DNA of 64,000 nucleotides, taken from positions 1 through 64,000 of the forward strand of contig JBAMJV010001359.1 of NCBI GenBank assembly GCA_037951105.1, in the 5' to 3' direction. Source of the DNA: Echinarachnius parma (taxonomy: Eukaryota; Echinodermata; Echinoidea; Clypeasteroida; Echinarachniidae). The position numbers and the translations under genes were made by a program. The notes under the pieces were generated by a model that was not told the origin of the DNA, did not search any database, and saw only the letters and a list, made by a program, of their open reading frames with translations. Shown here piece after piece: positions 10,494-22,800 of the stretch (position 1 is its first letter; the number at the start of each line of letters is the position of its first letter).

Positions 10494-11125
10494 AGGGACA
10501 GGTTCACTCTTACAAAACGTCTGAACAGCTTTCAGTTGACGGATGGGGATCAATGTAACACGCAAACAAAAAATCAGAGCGAACAGCCCTCTAATTTGGA
10601 TTCTACGAATGAAAAACGAATGCGTCCCTCCATTTAAACTATATATCGGTCAATAAAGGAGTTCAACTGATTTAGCATAATATTACAACAATATAGTACT
10701 AATTCTCGTAAAGGTATTGTGAAGCCGACATTTGTTAATGTATGTCACGGAAAAAGATCTCCAAAAGAAAGAATATATAATTACATGTAGTCAGTTTAAG
10801 CGATGTTTGGGTATTTTGCTTGGTAAACGCTCACACATTAGTACTTATGCGCGGGTCACGTAGCTAGCGTGGGTCACGTAGGGGTCATGCATACCGATCT
10901 GGCACTCCGTGAAATCTATGTACGAACTTACTCACCGGCCGAAAATACGTATGTACTTAAATAACCGACGTCCCTCAGTTTATTCAGTTTTCGGTCTATA
11001 ACTCCACGAAAAAGAGATTTTAAGCCCTAATTTTTTCAGGCATGCTATTAAATGACATTTTCTTTCATATAAGACAATAACCTCGCAACTTTTGAATTTT
11101 GGCTTGCAAAAGTGGATCTCTCCCT
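10494..11125. mobile_element. TTAA-flanked MITE, family B copy 1
   Basis: Shares the TTAA at 10490-10493 with the preceding MITE and ends at TTAA 11126-11129. Inverted ends read AGGGACAGGTTCACT and AGGGAGAGATCCACT. Nearly identical over its length to 52551-53182, so recently mobile. Confidence 0.88.
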
Positions 11126-11448
11126 TTAAAATATGATATTACTTGCATGTATTTTATTGTAGCTTTATTTAATGTCAGAATTTATGTAGATAGTTGTGCA
11201 TTCCAACCATGTCTGTTCAATTTAGATTGCATGTCATAGAATGTAATCACAAAGTTTAATAAATTCTTACAAAAAGAACCTAAATTTGAAGATTTGTATT
11301 TGTATTGTTGTTTTTTTCAAAGCTTGAAATGATGTTGCCTTCATAAAGATACTGCATTTCCCTAAATATGTTCTTGTTAATTTGGTAATACATTTTAATT
11401 AAATTTAACTCATTCAGGGCTGTTGATTTTCAACATAAACACCAAAGT

Positions 11449-11900
11449 ACAGTCAAACCTCATTATAATGAGCACCTCGGGACATTGAATTTACCATAAT
11501 ACATCAGAGTAACATTGCAGAAAGAGATACTATCAATTGTAAGTTGCTTTTAATTGTAAGTCAGATCATGTGTTCTCAATGCGCAATTCTGATTGGTTGA
11601 AACGCGCAAATTTTCTTTATGCTTTGTTATTTTTATGACCCCGGTCATCGGATACACACGCACACACACTGTCAACCTGAACTTGAAGCGCTCTTTTGTA
11701 ACTCACAAGGGAGTATTCTAGCCAGGATACCCATTATAGGTGCTCGCATGCTTTACACACACCTCCATTTACTGAGTACCCATTTGTAGGCCTACACCAG
11801 GGTAGACAACAGCAATGTTGGATAAATGATCTTGCTGAAGGACAAGCACATTGGGCAAACACCTGCATTTATATAACACACACACACAAGATCAAAAATA
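11449..11900. repeat. Fragments of MITE and SINE families
   Basis: 11449 onward starts as a CAGTCAAACCTC element. 11510-11610 resembles the foldback at 59927-60092 ('ttgtaagtcagatcatgt', 'tctgattggtt'). 11640-11870 resembles the SINE at 18890-19228 ('cttgctgaaggacaa'). None is complete. Confidence 0.55.
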
Positions 11901-12900
11901 CACACTAATGATAACAAATGTTTCTTCTCCTTTGTACCTTTTATTAGATATTTCAGCCACAAAACAGTCGACATTTCTTGGCAACGCAACAATGCCAAAC
12001 AGTTGTTACATCCATCTTCATCATTTTATTCATTACATATTCATTTTTACATTGAACATACATGTACACTGTGCAATAATGTATAGGCCACGATACTTTA
12101 TATACAGTATATAAAGCCAAACATAATGGGGATGGGGTTAAGAGATCTAAAGAGTACATGTATATTATGATAAAGCTAAAAGTGTCAGATTAAGATATCT
12201 AGCACTTTCAATACATTTACCTTGTAGAAAATTATGCAGTATGATGAAATTGTCAACATTGTACCAAAAAGCAATATGATATTCATAAATAACTATAAAG
12301 TGCCAGGTACCATTTACCTTTATTATATCAGATTTGTTATGCCAAAATAAATTTGCAAACAACTCTGTGCCCAAAATGTTATATGATCATATGAAAATTA
12401 TCCTTAAATTATACAATCAAAGTATTAATAAATATGCATCAAAACAAAATATTTTAAGTTTCAATGTGTAAGGGATTACAAAATAACAACAGCACAATTA
12501 TCTACAATCATAAAAACAATTAAAACATTCATTACATAGAAGAAAAAACAAATTCAGCATTGTTTTTAGCAAAAACTACAAAGGCGCACTTGCACTTTTA
12601 ATGCCAGGTTTCAGCTAATTCAATAATTAAAATGGCTGAATAATTGAATAAAAAGGGATACAGAATGTTGTAGTACAAAAGAAATCAAACATGTGCAAAC
12701 GTACTCCTTTATTTTAATAAATACAACATGACCCATCGAGTTGTGGCTTATCGTTATAATATTTACCTTGTAACAAGGTTCACCAAGATTTCATTTAAAC
12801 ACTTCCTAAATTCACCTATTCCCTTCTTGGTTTTGCAATCCCCTATTAAAAACAGGGCAATTAAATCATAGGCAAAGAGTAAAGCTTCTGAACAGTTGAA
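11900..12900. other. Intergenic, no gene seen
   Basis: AT-rich, no frame longer than expected by chance, no recognisable repeat boundary. Confidence 0.4.
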
Positions 12901-12915
12901 AAAAAATTTTTTTCA

Positions 12916-13042
12916 ATGAGCAAAAAAAAAAATGGGGCTTCGCCAGGAATCGCATCAAAGGCCTTTGTGCTCTAACCAATGAGCCACTAGGCCATATTGA
13001 TAGTGGTTCTATCCAGGGTAAAACCTATTTTCATTGCTCATT
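12916..13042 (-). mobile_element. tRNA-like cassette with terminal inverted repeats
   Basis: Bounded by ATGAGCAAAAAAAA and the complement of GAGCAATGAAAA. Minus strand reads an A box (TGGCTCATTGGTTAGAGC) and a degenerate B box followed by GGCGAAGCCC, the same 3' end as the cassette at 5515-5643. Confidence 0.65.
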
Positions 13043-13800
13043 TTCATTGAAGATTAATTGTTATATATATTATATACCTCTGGTCAGTTTCCCTATATTT
13101 GAAACGAGATTATTTTTATCGCAAACAATATCGCTAGTGATATTCGTTTGTTCGATTATTTTTGCTACAATTAGGTGGCTTTAGCATTACTTTTCCACCT
13201 TCACAATATATCCACATGTTAAGGCTAAATATATTATTTAAAAACATGAACACGGATACAATTCAAGCATAGCTCCTACATTCTATGAACTCAATATATA
13301 CAAGACTGCACACAAAGTTTTAAAAAGAATACATCACGTAGATACATATGTCAAAAGAAGAAGCTCATAAATATAGTTTACATTGAAAAAGGAAGGCATA
13401 TTCACAGGGGTCTTTAGATACAAAATATTCTTTACATTGACAAGTTGAAAACGACCACAAACAAGAATAAAATGCATTTCATAATGTTTTTTTGTTTCAT
13501 GTTTTTCTCCTTTTAAAACTACAATACTGCTAGGCAGAGCGCTGTCATACTTTATGTTTTTAATAATAGATCAGAAAAAGTACAGGTATACATGTACATG
13601 TACGTCATGATTATTAAGGCACATATAATTCCTTGAAAACTGAAATAGAGAGTTTGTGTACATTTCAAAATACATGTACATTACAAACCAGAACGTCAAT
13701 GACGTAGCGCTCATCCGCCATCTCGCAACATCAAATATCGCAAATTTCATGTGGTACACTTTTCAACTGGTCAAAAAATAAAAATTTGATGCCCTGGAAG

Positions 13801-14013
13801 GGACATGGGAAAAAATTAAAAAATAGAAAAATAAATTAAAAAAAATAAAAATAAAAATAAAAATAAATAAAATAAAAAACAAAAACAAACAAAACAAACA
13901 AACAAACAAACAAAAAATAAAATTAAATAAAAAAAAATAAAAATAAAAATAGAAAAATAAATAAAAATTAAATTTAAAAAAATTAAAAAAATAAAAAAAT
14001 AAAAAATTTACCA
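13801..14013. repeat. A-rich low-complexity tract
   Basis: About 210 bases almost entirely A and T on the + strand with repeats of AAATA and AAACA. The apparent Phe/Leu-rich frame on the minus strand is a composition artefact. Confidence 0.9.
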
Positions 14014-15045
14014 TAATTAATGAATGGAGAAAATTTTCAAAATTCTGTGTAGAAGTTTAGTGTACCAAAGTTAGCTCTACCAGATAAAGCAAACCAAATC
14101 AAAATCGGTCGAGAAATGAAGAAGAAGCATTTTTTGTGATTTCGAATAATTTGCATAAATTACCATAGATAATGAATTTCATGAATCTGTATAGAAGTTT
14201 GAAACTCTTAGCCCTATCTTATGAAACCTAGCCCTTATTAGATAAACCAAACAGAATGAAAATCGGTCGAGAAATGAAGGAGAAGAAGCATTTTTTGTGA
14301 TTTCTGGAATAAATTTGCATAAATTACCATAATTAATTAATGGAGAAAAATTTCAAAATTCTGTGTAGAAGTTTAGTGTACCAAAGTTAGCTCTACCAGA
14401 TAAAGCAAACCAAATCAAAATCGGTCGAGAAATGAAGGAGAAGAAGCATTTTTTGTGATTTTTGGAATAAATTTGCATAAATTACCATAATTAATTAATG
14501 GAGAAGAATTTCAAAATTCTGTGTAGAAGTTTAGTGTACCAAAGTTAGCTCTACCAGATAAAGCAAATCAAATCAAAATCGGTCGAGAAATGAAGGAGAA
14601 GAAGCATTTTTTGTGATTTTTGGAATAAATTTGCATAAATTACCATAATTAATTAATGGAGAAAAATTTCAAAATTCTGTGTAGAAGTTTAGTGTACCAA
14701 AGTTAGCTCTACCAGATAAAGCAAACCAAATCAAAATCGGTCAAGAAATGAAGGAGAAGAAGCATTTTTTGTGATTTCGAATAAATTTGCATAAATTAGC
14801 ATATATAATGAATTTCACGATTCTGTGTAGAAGTTTTAAATCCCCCTCCTAGCCCTATCTTATGAAACAATCAGAATCAAAATCGGTTGAAAAATAACGA
14901 AGAAGAAGCATTTTGAAAATTGTGGACGGACGGACGGACGGACGGAAGGACGGACGGACGGAAGGACGGAAGGACGGACGGACGGACGCCGGACGCAACG
15001 CCATGGCATAAGCTCATCGGGCCCTTCGGGCCGGATGAGCTAAAA
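14014..15045. repeat. Tandem array (about 160 bp units) ending in GGAC microsatellite and hairpin
   Basis: At least five units carry 'ttctgtgtagaagttt', 'ccaaagttagctctacc' and 'atcggtcgagaaatgaagg'; the central ones are nearly identical. The array closes with GGAC/GAAG repeats at about 14924-14998 and a perfect-looking hairpin at 15011-15039 (GCTCATC stem and GGGCC pairs around TTC). Its layout parallels 23015-23922 and 42472-43733. Confidence 0.85.
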
Positions 15046-15368
15046 ATGGGTATATCACTATCAGGATTTTTAACCTCTTTTTTATCGTCCCTAGTGCTTA
15101 AAAGATATGCACATGTACCGAGTAAGTAAGAGCTGTTATAAATAAATGTTATGGCGACTTACATGTACAATAGACCAGTTGAAATGTATGTAATCTGATT
15201 CCCTGGAATCAAAACATTTGATTAACTTGTTCTAAATAAATTTATAACAATACTTAGAACCCACCTTGCATTCATTAATAAAGTGTTGCGATGTCAGGTA
15301 ACCAATGGCAAGCTATCAGGTTGCCAGTCCCTGAACAACTATTGTTGATAGGATACGCATACAATGTT

Positions 15369-15446
15369 AACCCGTTCCCTTCAAGGTTATGAAATCCTCA
15401 TAGACTTTGTACACAGCCCACCCGGTTCCTGTAGTCAAGGGGTTAA
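15369..15446. mobile_element. Short TTAA foldback element (about 80 bp)
   Basis: Starts TTAACCCGTTCCCTTC and ends AGTCAAGGGGTTAA. Relatives are at 41641-41791, 48618-48692, 56310-56384 and 57353-57433. Confidence 0.6.
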
Positions 15447-15830
15447 TGACGCTCGCAAACCAGTCTAATGATTGCATGTGAATTCATTTAAGTTCTATTT
15501 CCATAGTTTCTTAGCAGAAGAATTGCATGATGGTTTAATTTCTAAAATATTAATACAAGTACTGATAGAAATCTCCTCAATAGTTCGTATTCAACTTATT
15601 AATTGTTACATTATCCTAAATAAACAAATAGTTAACATCAGTTCTCGTTGTGAAACAATATGATTAGGAATAGACTACATGTATATTACCTTAACACAAT
15701 CATTGTTACTAGTAATTACAATAACTAGCAACATCATGTTCAATTTGACAAGAAAAGCATGGACATTTTTTCAATACAATTATTTGTGCATATCTAATGT
15801 ATGCCCTCTAAAAAGATAGGTAAAATAACA

Positions 15831-15975
15831 TACAGTCAAACCTGTTTAGTGATCACATGGCCACTGAAGACAGGTGACCTCTATAGAAAGGTTCCATAAT
15901 AATGTTTTTCTCTGCAGGGCATCACTTTTGGTTGGCTGCCTTAGACAGGTGGCCACTAAGACAGGCTTGACTGTA
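15831..15975. mobile_element. Pogo/Tigger-like MITE, 145 bp
   Basis: Starts TACAGTCAAACCTG and ends CAGGCTTGACTGTA, with the same interior phrases as 6861-7060. The best-bounded copy of this family in the window. Confidence 0.75.
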
Positions 15976-16599
15976 ATCAAAATGTTCCTGTACTAAAGTA
16001 CATATTGAAATGTGTGTAATCTGATGCCCTGGAATCAAAACATTTTTAAAACTTGTTCTAAATAAATTTACAACAAAACTTAGAATCCACCTTGCATTAT
16101 TAAGTTTAAAAAAAAAAATTGTTAAACTATTTTTTTGCAGACTCAAACAAATGTTTTACTTAAAACAAAAGCAAAGTAATATATATCGACTCATTGTCAT
16201 GTCTTGTCATTCTTTTCATCAAGCATTGATTAAACTACAAACGCAAGTACATGTACTTTACATAACAAATAAATACAAATCATAACAAATTTCATGAAAA
16301 CAGTAAATTTACAAAAGATCACAACTTGTTTCATTCAGTTAAACAGAGAATGTTTCCTGTAAATAAATTAAGATATAATAGTAGAAAAAGTTGGGATCGA
16401 TAGCTAAAAGAGAGGAAGAGAGAAAAGAAAATGGAAAAACAAAAGTGTATATCAAATCAATGACATACATGTAATACTACTATACTCTGGACAAGGCAAA
16501 CACTGCTGCTTTGTTTTAGACTTGGCTCTGTGTTGGTTTTTGTTGTTTTTCTGGGCCTCTAGGCTTGTCTATCCAGGAATCAATTTTTAGAGTTTATGG

Positions 16600-16660
16600 A
16601 TGACTAGCCTTACGTGTCCAGGATTCATCCACCATTTGACAATTGGCAAGTTTTTATTCA
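16600..16660 (-). repeat. Partial tandem copy of the PLAC exon end
   Basis: 'tcatccaccattt' and 'aattggcaagttttt' repeat the end of the last exon at 16714-16745. The flanking 'aggaatca', 'gatgactag' and 'gtgtc' phrases are duplicated too. It lies downstream of the stop, so it would sit in the 3' untranslated region. TTTATT at about 16653 gives AATAAA on the minus strand. Confidence 0.7.
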
Positions 16661-16713
16661 GGAATCATTTTTCTTTCTGATGACTAGTCTTGTGTGTCAA
16701 GAACTTCCAGAAG

Positions 16714-16829
16714 TCATCCACCATTTGAAAATTGGCAAGTTTTGCAGCAGCGGCGCTGATAGCTGAGGTTGGTGCACATGTCGAGTCTGTGAACGAGACT
16801 ACAGTAGGTTCCCTCGTCCGAGCACTCTT
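16714..16829 (-). CDS. ADAMTSL: ADAMTS-like exon 17: PLAC domain and stop
   Basis: Acceptor CCACACAG. It encodes ECSDEGTYCSLV, DMCTNLSYQRRCCKTC and a short tail ending in TGA at 16714-16716. Six cysteines in C-x6-C-x8-C-x8-CC-x2-C order with YCSLV mark a PLAC (protease and lacunin) domain, always C-terminal in this family. Confidence 0.96.
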
Positions 16830-19800
16830 CTGTGTGGAGAAAAGTTCAGAAAACATAGATATTATATAACTCTATGGGAGAAAAGGAGTGAAAAGTAGAA
16901 GAATGTTATAGTATGGCTTGAAATTTTTTTCTGGTTGCAATTGTAACCTGATCCCTTCTAGATTTTGCAACTCCCATTATTGTTAGAGTTAAATACAGGA
17001 TCCACGAGGTTTGTTGCATTTTCTTAATCTGTTTTATTTTTATTTATTTTCTATTTGTTGTAATTTAAAAATATATCCTATTGACTGTACACATGCCCAC
17101 CAGGTTCCCATATGTAAGGCGCTATTAAAATTTTAATGATGCTCAATGAAAGTTATTAAAAATGGGAAAAGGTCATTAGATACTTTATATTTTAAACAAC
17201 AAATTTAGCGTTTAGCGGGGGTGATACAAATGAAGGAAAAGATAAGTCTTAGTTGCTGGCCGTTATATCATTAAAAAGAGGAGGGGGGGTATTGGGCAAA
17301 AACTAATGCATTCAACTTCAAAAGAATAGGGTTCTCAAGATATTCAATTCCCATTATCATTGCAAGTCATAAAAGATACAAAAATAGGGAAGATACATTT
17401 CATTACTTGATTATAAAAATCTATGTTACTTCAAATCAAATTACATATGATCAAATGTAGGATAAGATATTATTGGGGGAAATTTAAAAAAGTGTGCATT
17501 CTCTAATTAATATAATCAAATATATATGTTTGTTGGGGAAAGTTATAGAATAGAGAAAAAACTTTCACAGCAAATTTTTTACCAGTTTTACTCTCCACCT
17601 AAATACAGGACAGAACAACAAAAATATGAAAATGAAATCAAAACGAAAAATAAATATGGATAAAGCCAAAATTACTTTTCATGACATTTAAAAGGAAAAT
17701 TGGTATTTTCAGGCTCATTGTTTAAACCTCACAATTTGATTTAGAACCTCATCTAATTATATCAGATCTTCAAAGTTTGGATTTAGGTAGCAGCATACAT
17801 TTTATTTATAATTCCATACGAAATACATCATTAATCAAAAATATTAATACAAATCCTAATTAATCTGGCACTACATATTCCCTAATGTGCTGTTCTTCAA
17901 ACCTCCATGACCCTGAAAAAGGATATAATTAATGGAGTTTGTCCGCGGCTTTTACTGTCTAAGACGCTTATCGTGCTTTGTATAGAGATCCCGGCATCCG
18001 CACACCAGAAAGCTAAAACTGAACGCCCTCGGTTTTCTGTAGCCCACTCTCAATATAAGCACAAAGATTGGGTGATTATTTTCTCTTTCCCTTCGGTGTG
18101 GGCTATAGAAAACCCGGGGGCATTCAGTTTTAGCTTTCTTGCACACGGATATCGGGATATCTATACAAAGCACGGAAAGCGTCTTAGACAGGGAAAGCTG
18201 TGGTCCAATTGATTCGAGAAGCTCCCTTAAGAAAATCTGCATCACTTTGGTGATCCCCCGCAAGTTGATTTCTTATTTGGGGGTTTGTAGCAGGTTTATA
18301 ATAGCTCCTGACCATCGAGCATTAAAACTAAGGGGTTTCAGTGACGAACGCCAGCACTCAGGTTTTCTATAGCTCAGTCAGTAGATCACAAGTCTAGCAA
18401 TCCGTAGGTCTCAGGTTTGAATCTCAGAGAAACCCTTTTAAAAATTCTTTGCCATATTTGTCATTAATATTTTTAAAAATATTACAAACATACAACCGCA
18501 AGAGTATATAGAACTGATTACTGACCTCCAGGGCAAGGGTCTACTTGGCACTTCCTCATGATCTGGGGCTCGCCGTACACTGCGGCACATATAGCGCTGT
18601 CCATCTGTTCCCTCGTGCCAGCCGCCACGCACCGGATTTTGCGCTTTTGGACTGCCATGCCGCACGTTGATGAACACTACAAAGAAAGAAAAGATGGGAA
18701 ATCAACATTGAAGTTAATAATATTCTTTTGAAAGAAAAAAATGTAAACAAAAAATAACACCCTTGAATTACTTGATATTAACTAACTCATTCAGGACTGA
18801 TTGATTTTGCTATAAGATGTTAATCTACATTGACTCAAGGCCAGTAAACTGAGGATACTATGGAACTACACCATCATAATATAATATACTCGGTTTATAT
18901 AGCGCCTTATATGATTGATAATCATCTCTAAGCGCTTTACAATGATAATATTACCCCTGGTCATAGGATACAATGCAAACCAGCACACATTGTGTGCACC
19001 ATCTCCACTCCCTGGGGAGCATTCCTTCCAAGCGGCTCATGGGCATTGAGAAAATCGTTCACATAAAGGATTTCACCTCCTATACCGAGTCCCCATTTAT
19101 ACACCTGGGTAGAGAACAGCAATTGTGGATAAATTGTCTTGCTGAAGGACAAAGGCAGTGGGCAGGGTTCGAACTCGGAATCTCATGATCGGAAAGCGCG
19201 CGCTCTACCAATCTTGCCACACCACATCCAATAGACTTAAGTATAACCGTAGATACAGCAGGGAATAAAGAAGAGAGGAGAAATTGATGGAGGAGTGACG
19301 TACTCGTGATTTATGGTAGTTTCATGGCAAATTAGACCTTAATGTGCTTCAATAGAGGGCATGAGAACATTGCATAATATTCATCAGGGGCAAAATTATG
19401 AAAATGAGGAGGAGACTCAATATTGGAATAGAACGGTTCAGGGCTGAGGGCACAAGTTTTATATTGATTCTCCATTGAATAATAATTGTACTTACGCTGC
19501 TCCACTTTGTAGAAAGCCATTTAGGTTTGCAATCCACGTTCTCGCAAATCCGTTCACTCGTTGGTGGCGTCAGAGCTGCGCACATTTGGGCTGGAATCTC
19601 CTCACCGGTAGGACTACGGCAATAAACGTTTCTCGTCTGTAACGACTCCTGTACGCCCACACAATCTCGGTTGCACTGTATTGTAAAGAAAGAGAGGAAA
19701 TAGTTACAAGCAAGTAATATAATACAATAAACATTCATTAGATTTATTGCATTAATTTCCTCTGCTGGTCAAGTCAGCATCTTCGTCAGCATCTTCGTCT

Positions 19801-22800
19801 TGTCTCCGTGAACAGAATTTTTTTTTTTTTTAATTTGTAACAACACTTGCATTTTGAGTTTGACTAATAAAGCTAGAGGCAAGTTTTAAAGATTCTCCTC
19901 AATTTTTTGTTTTACTTGCTTTATGGTTATGTTACCATATCTAATTGTGAAGCTTGGTCAAACCTACATGTACATGTAGATCTCAGCTCAAAAAAAAATA
20001 AACCCATTCAGGACAGGTCCCGAAAATAATAGTTTATATGGAGAATGTTATAGAAAATTAATCAGTCCTAGGCCCTGTAACATAAAGATTCACAATTCAT
20101 CATTACCATTGATCAATTGACCGTACAATCAATTTATGGTTATGTTACTATATCTAATTGTGAAGCTTGGTCAAACCTACATGTACATGTAGATCTCAGC
20201 TCAAAAAAAAATAAACCCATTCAGGACAGGTCCCGAAAATAATAGTTTATATGGAGAATGTTATAGAAAATTAATCAGTCCTAGGCCCTGTAACATAAAG
20301 ATTCACAATTCATCATTACCATTGATCAATTGACCGTACTATCAATTAATTGGTTGTACAATCAATTATACAATCAATCGTACGATCAATCAATTAATCG
20401 TGCGATTAATCATGAATCTTTATGTTACAGGGCCTTGAACGGGTTAAATGCAACCTCCCTTAACTTACCACAGACCAAGCTCCCATAGCCCAGTGGACGC
20501 TGCACTGCTGAAGGTTACACGGTCTACTCGTGACTGGTTCTTCCAGGCCAGCTTTCTTGCAAATCAGAGTGGTCCTGGGCTTTATACGTCCCATCAGGTC
20601 TGTCCGCTCGCAGTAGATGTCTCTGGTCTGAGTCCCGCCTCCACAGCTGACCGAACACTCGTTCCATGGGCTCGTGATCCATCTTCAAAAAAAGAAGAAA
20701 AAATAAAAATTTAGATTACTTGGAGAGATCCTTACAGATCATCGGGATTGAGTTCTAAGGCTAGGCTGATTGGAAAAGCATCAGAAAAAGGGTCAATTCA
20801 CTCGTAATGCAGTATATGTTTCTGGTTCAAATGTGTTCCACCTCTCTCAGCTGACAGTATACAGTTGTTAACTGGTGGCGGAGGGAAAAGCACGGAATGT
20901 TCCACTCCGAGGGATTTTGAATGCTATTGAGGGAAGAGTAAATAAGTCCCGAGACGTAGTCGAGGGACTCGTTTTCTTCACGAAATAGCATTTTAAATCC
21001 CAAGGGGAACATTCCATGATTTTCCCGACAGCAAAGTTAACAACTGTTTTATCATCTGAATTGGCCGGTTAACAGTGCCATGTAACAGTATACAAATGAT
21101 GCGCAGGTATGAGTGGGTCGGTAGGAATTGTTTGCACAAGGTAACTATGGAACTGTTAAACCCACGAGGCGAAGCTGAGTGGGTTTAGACTAGTTTCCAT
21201 AGTTACCGCGTGCAAACAATTCCACCGACCCACGAAATAAACTTGCGCATCATCTGTTTTATAGAATGGGCATTGTTACGCCCCCCAAAAAGTCAAAAAA
21301 TTAAAAATTAGAAAAATTACCGGATGCATGAAATAATTTTACCGGACGCATGAAATTTTTTACCGGACGCATGAAATTTTTTACCGGACGCATGAAATTT
21401 TTACCGGACGCATGATTTTTTTACCGGACGCATGACTTTTCATGCATCCAGTACAATTAATTGTCTGCACAAATTTTGCTCTCAACCAATCAGATTGCAG
21501 GGATTTATCAACCCATTCTATAATTTAAAATGTTACATGGCAGCTGATGCACTGTATTTTACTAAGTCAGGTGATAAAACATTCTATCCAGGGGCTCTTA
21601 ATCCACACAATTGTGCTAGTAGGACAAAATATTCACTTTATGTACAGCTTTTATAACAGGCTTTTCTTGCTCTGACATTAATAAGAAATTATTTACTTAT
21701 TTATGAAATAATCTTGTTATGTTTGTTAAAGTACAAAACAAGTTTTTTAAAACAGTTTCTGCTCAAAAAGGACAAGACCAGTTGATCAAATATTTGTAAT
21801 GAAAGTTACAGCTAGAAAAGCTAACAATAATAACTTTATCAAATTACATTATCAAACAAGGCCATATTGCTTACTTTGTGTTTGCTGATGTTGGGGGTGA
21901 CGTAGCAACTCCTGGGTTGTTCAACTGGACTGGGGGCTCTGGTGGGTCTAAGATGAAGAAAAATATAGAGGAATACATTAAATGATCATAATTTTATTTT
22001 AAAGATGATATGAGAATATTATATTTAAAATGAGTATGGTAGCTGTATTACCTTTTTTTGAAGGATGAAGATATTGGTGGGATATTTCTATTGCATATTG
22101 TGTAGTATTTTTGTTGTGTGTGTGCAAATTTCTTTTTTCAAAAGGAGCAAGGTAACAAAAAGCCTCTTGTAGGAAAGGAACAAAATTAATATTGAGCATG
22201 ATACCCTGTCCATCAAGACCCAACATTAAATGTATCCGTTGATGAATGATCTGTATCTATAAAAACATGTTTGACTGTACACCTACCTTGGACATGCAGC
22301 GTGAATGTCTCCCTCTGATCGCCCGCCACACAAGCATACACTCCCGAGTCGCTTCTCTCCGCGTGCTTGATGCGCAGTATCCCGCCGGTCACCACCTTGA
22401 CGCGGGGGTCTGACGAGTACGACCCAGGGTCGTTTATGCCCGTCGTTCCCCGCTCCCACGTTACATGGTTCTTCTTGAAGTTGGTGACGGGGCACTTGAC
22501 GGTGATGGTGGTCGTTGAGAAGACGTAAGCATCTTGACCGACCACCAGACGGACCTTGCTGTTTGACAGACCTCGCTGATGGAAGATGCTGTAGTTAGCC
22601 ATGATCTTAATCTCTATGGACAGAAGAAAAATAATATAACATTTGTTAGCAAAATATCTGCACAAAAATGGGAAATAAAAAATAAGGGACTTGATAGTGA
22701 TGTGGTCGTGAAGAAAACTTAAGCATCTTGCCTGTCCACTAGACTGACCTTGCTGCTTGACACACCTCAAATATCTCTCGAAAAAAAGTGGTGAAATAAT

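Larger units (their letters stand above)
15173..16110. repeat. Dispersed duplication pair, about 115 bp
   Basis: 15180-15285 and 16006-16100 both read 'gtaatctgat', 'ccctggaatcaaaacattt', 'acttgttctaaataaattta' and 'ccaccttgcatt'. Between them are a TTAA-to-TTAA foldback (about 15369-15446) and the MITE at 15831-15975. Confidence 0.7.
16900..18525 (-). other. Intron between ADAMTS-like exons 16 and 17
   Basis: Holds a TTAA-type short foldback fragment (about 16945-17110), a large palindrome (17944-18208) and a tRNA-like remnant (18368-18440). No exon seen. Confidence 0.5.

Noticed and set aside
13763..14014. Phe/Leu-rich minus-strand frame resembling a membrane protein
   Set aside because: It is the translation of the A-rich tract.
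14014..14900. Regular direct repeats that might suggest a CRISPR array
   Set aside because: Units are about 160 bp, contiguous and without unique spacers, and the DNA is from an intron-bearing eukaryote.
17907..18263. Open frames of about 100 codons on both strands with similar sequence
   Set aside because: They reflect the two arms of a palindrome.
22614..22770. Extension of the Ig frame upstream of 22613
   Set aside because: The frame is open past the acceptor, but phase and the TSR9 junction place the exon start at 22613. The upstream part is intron with a degraded exon copy.
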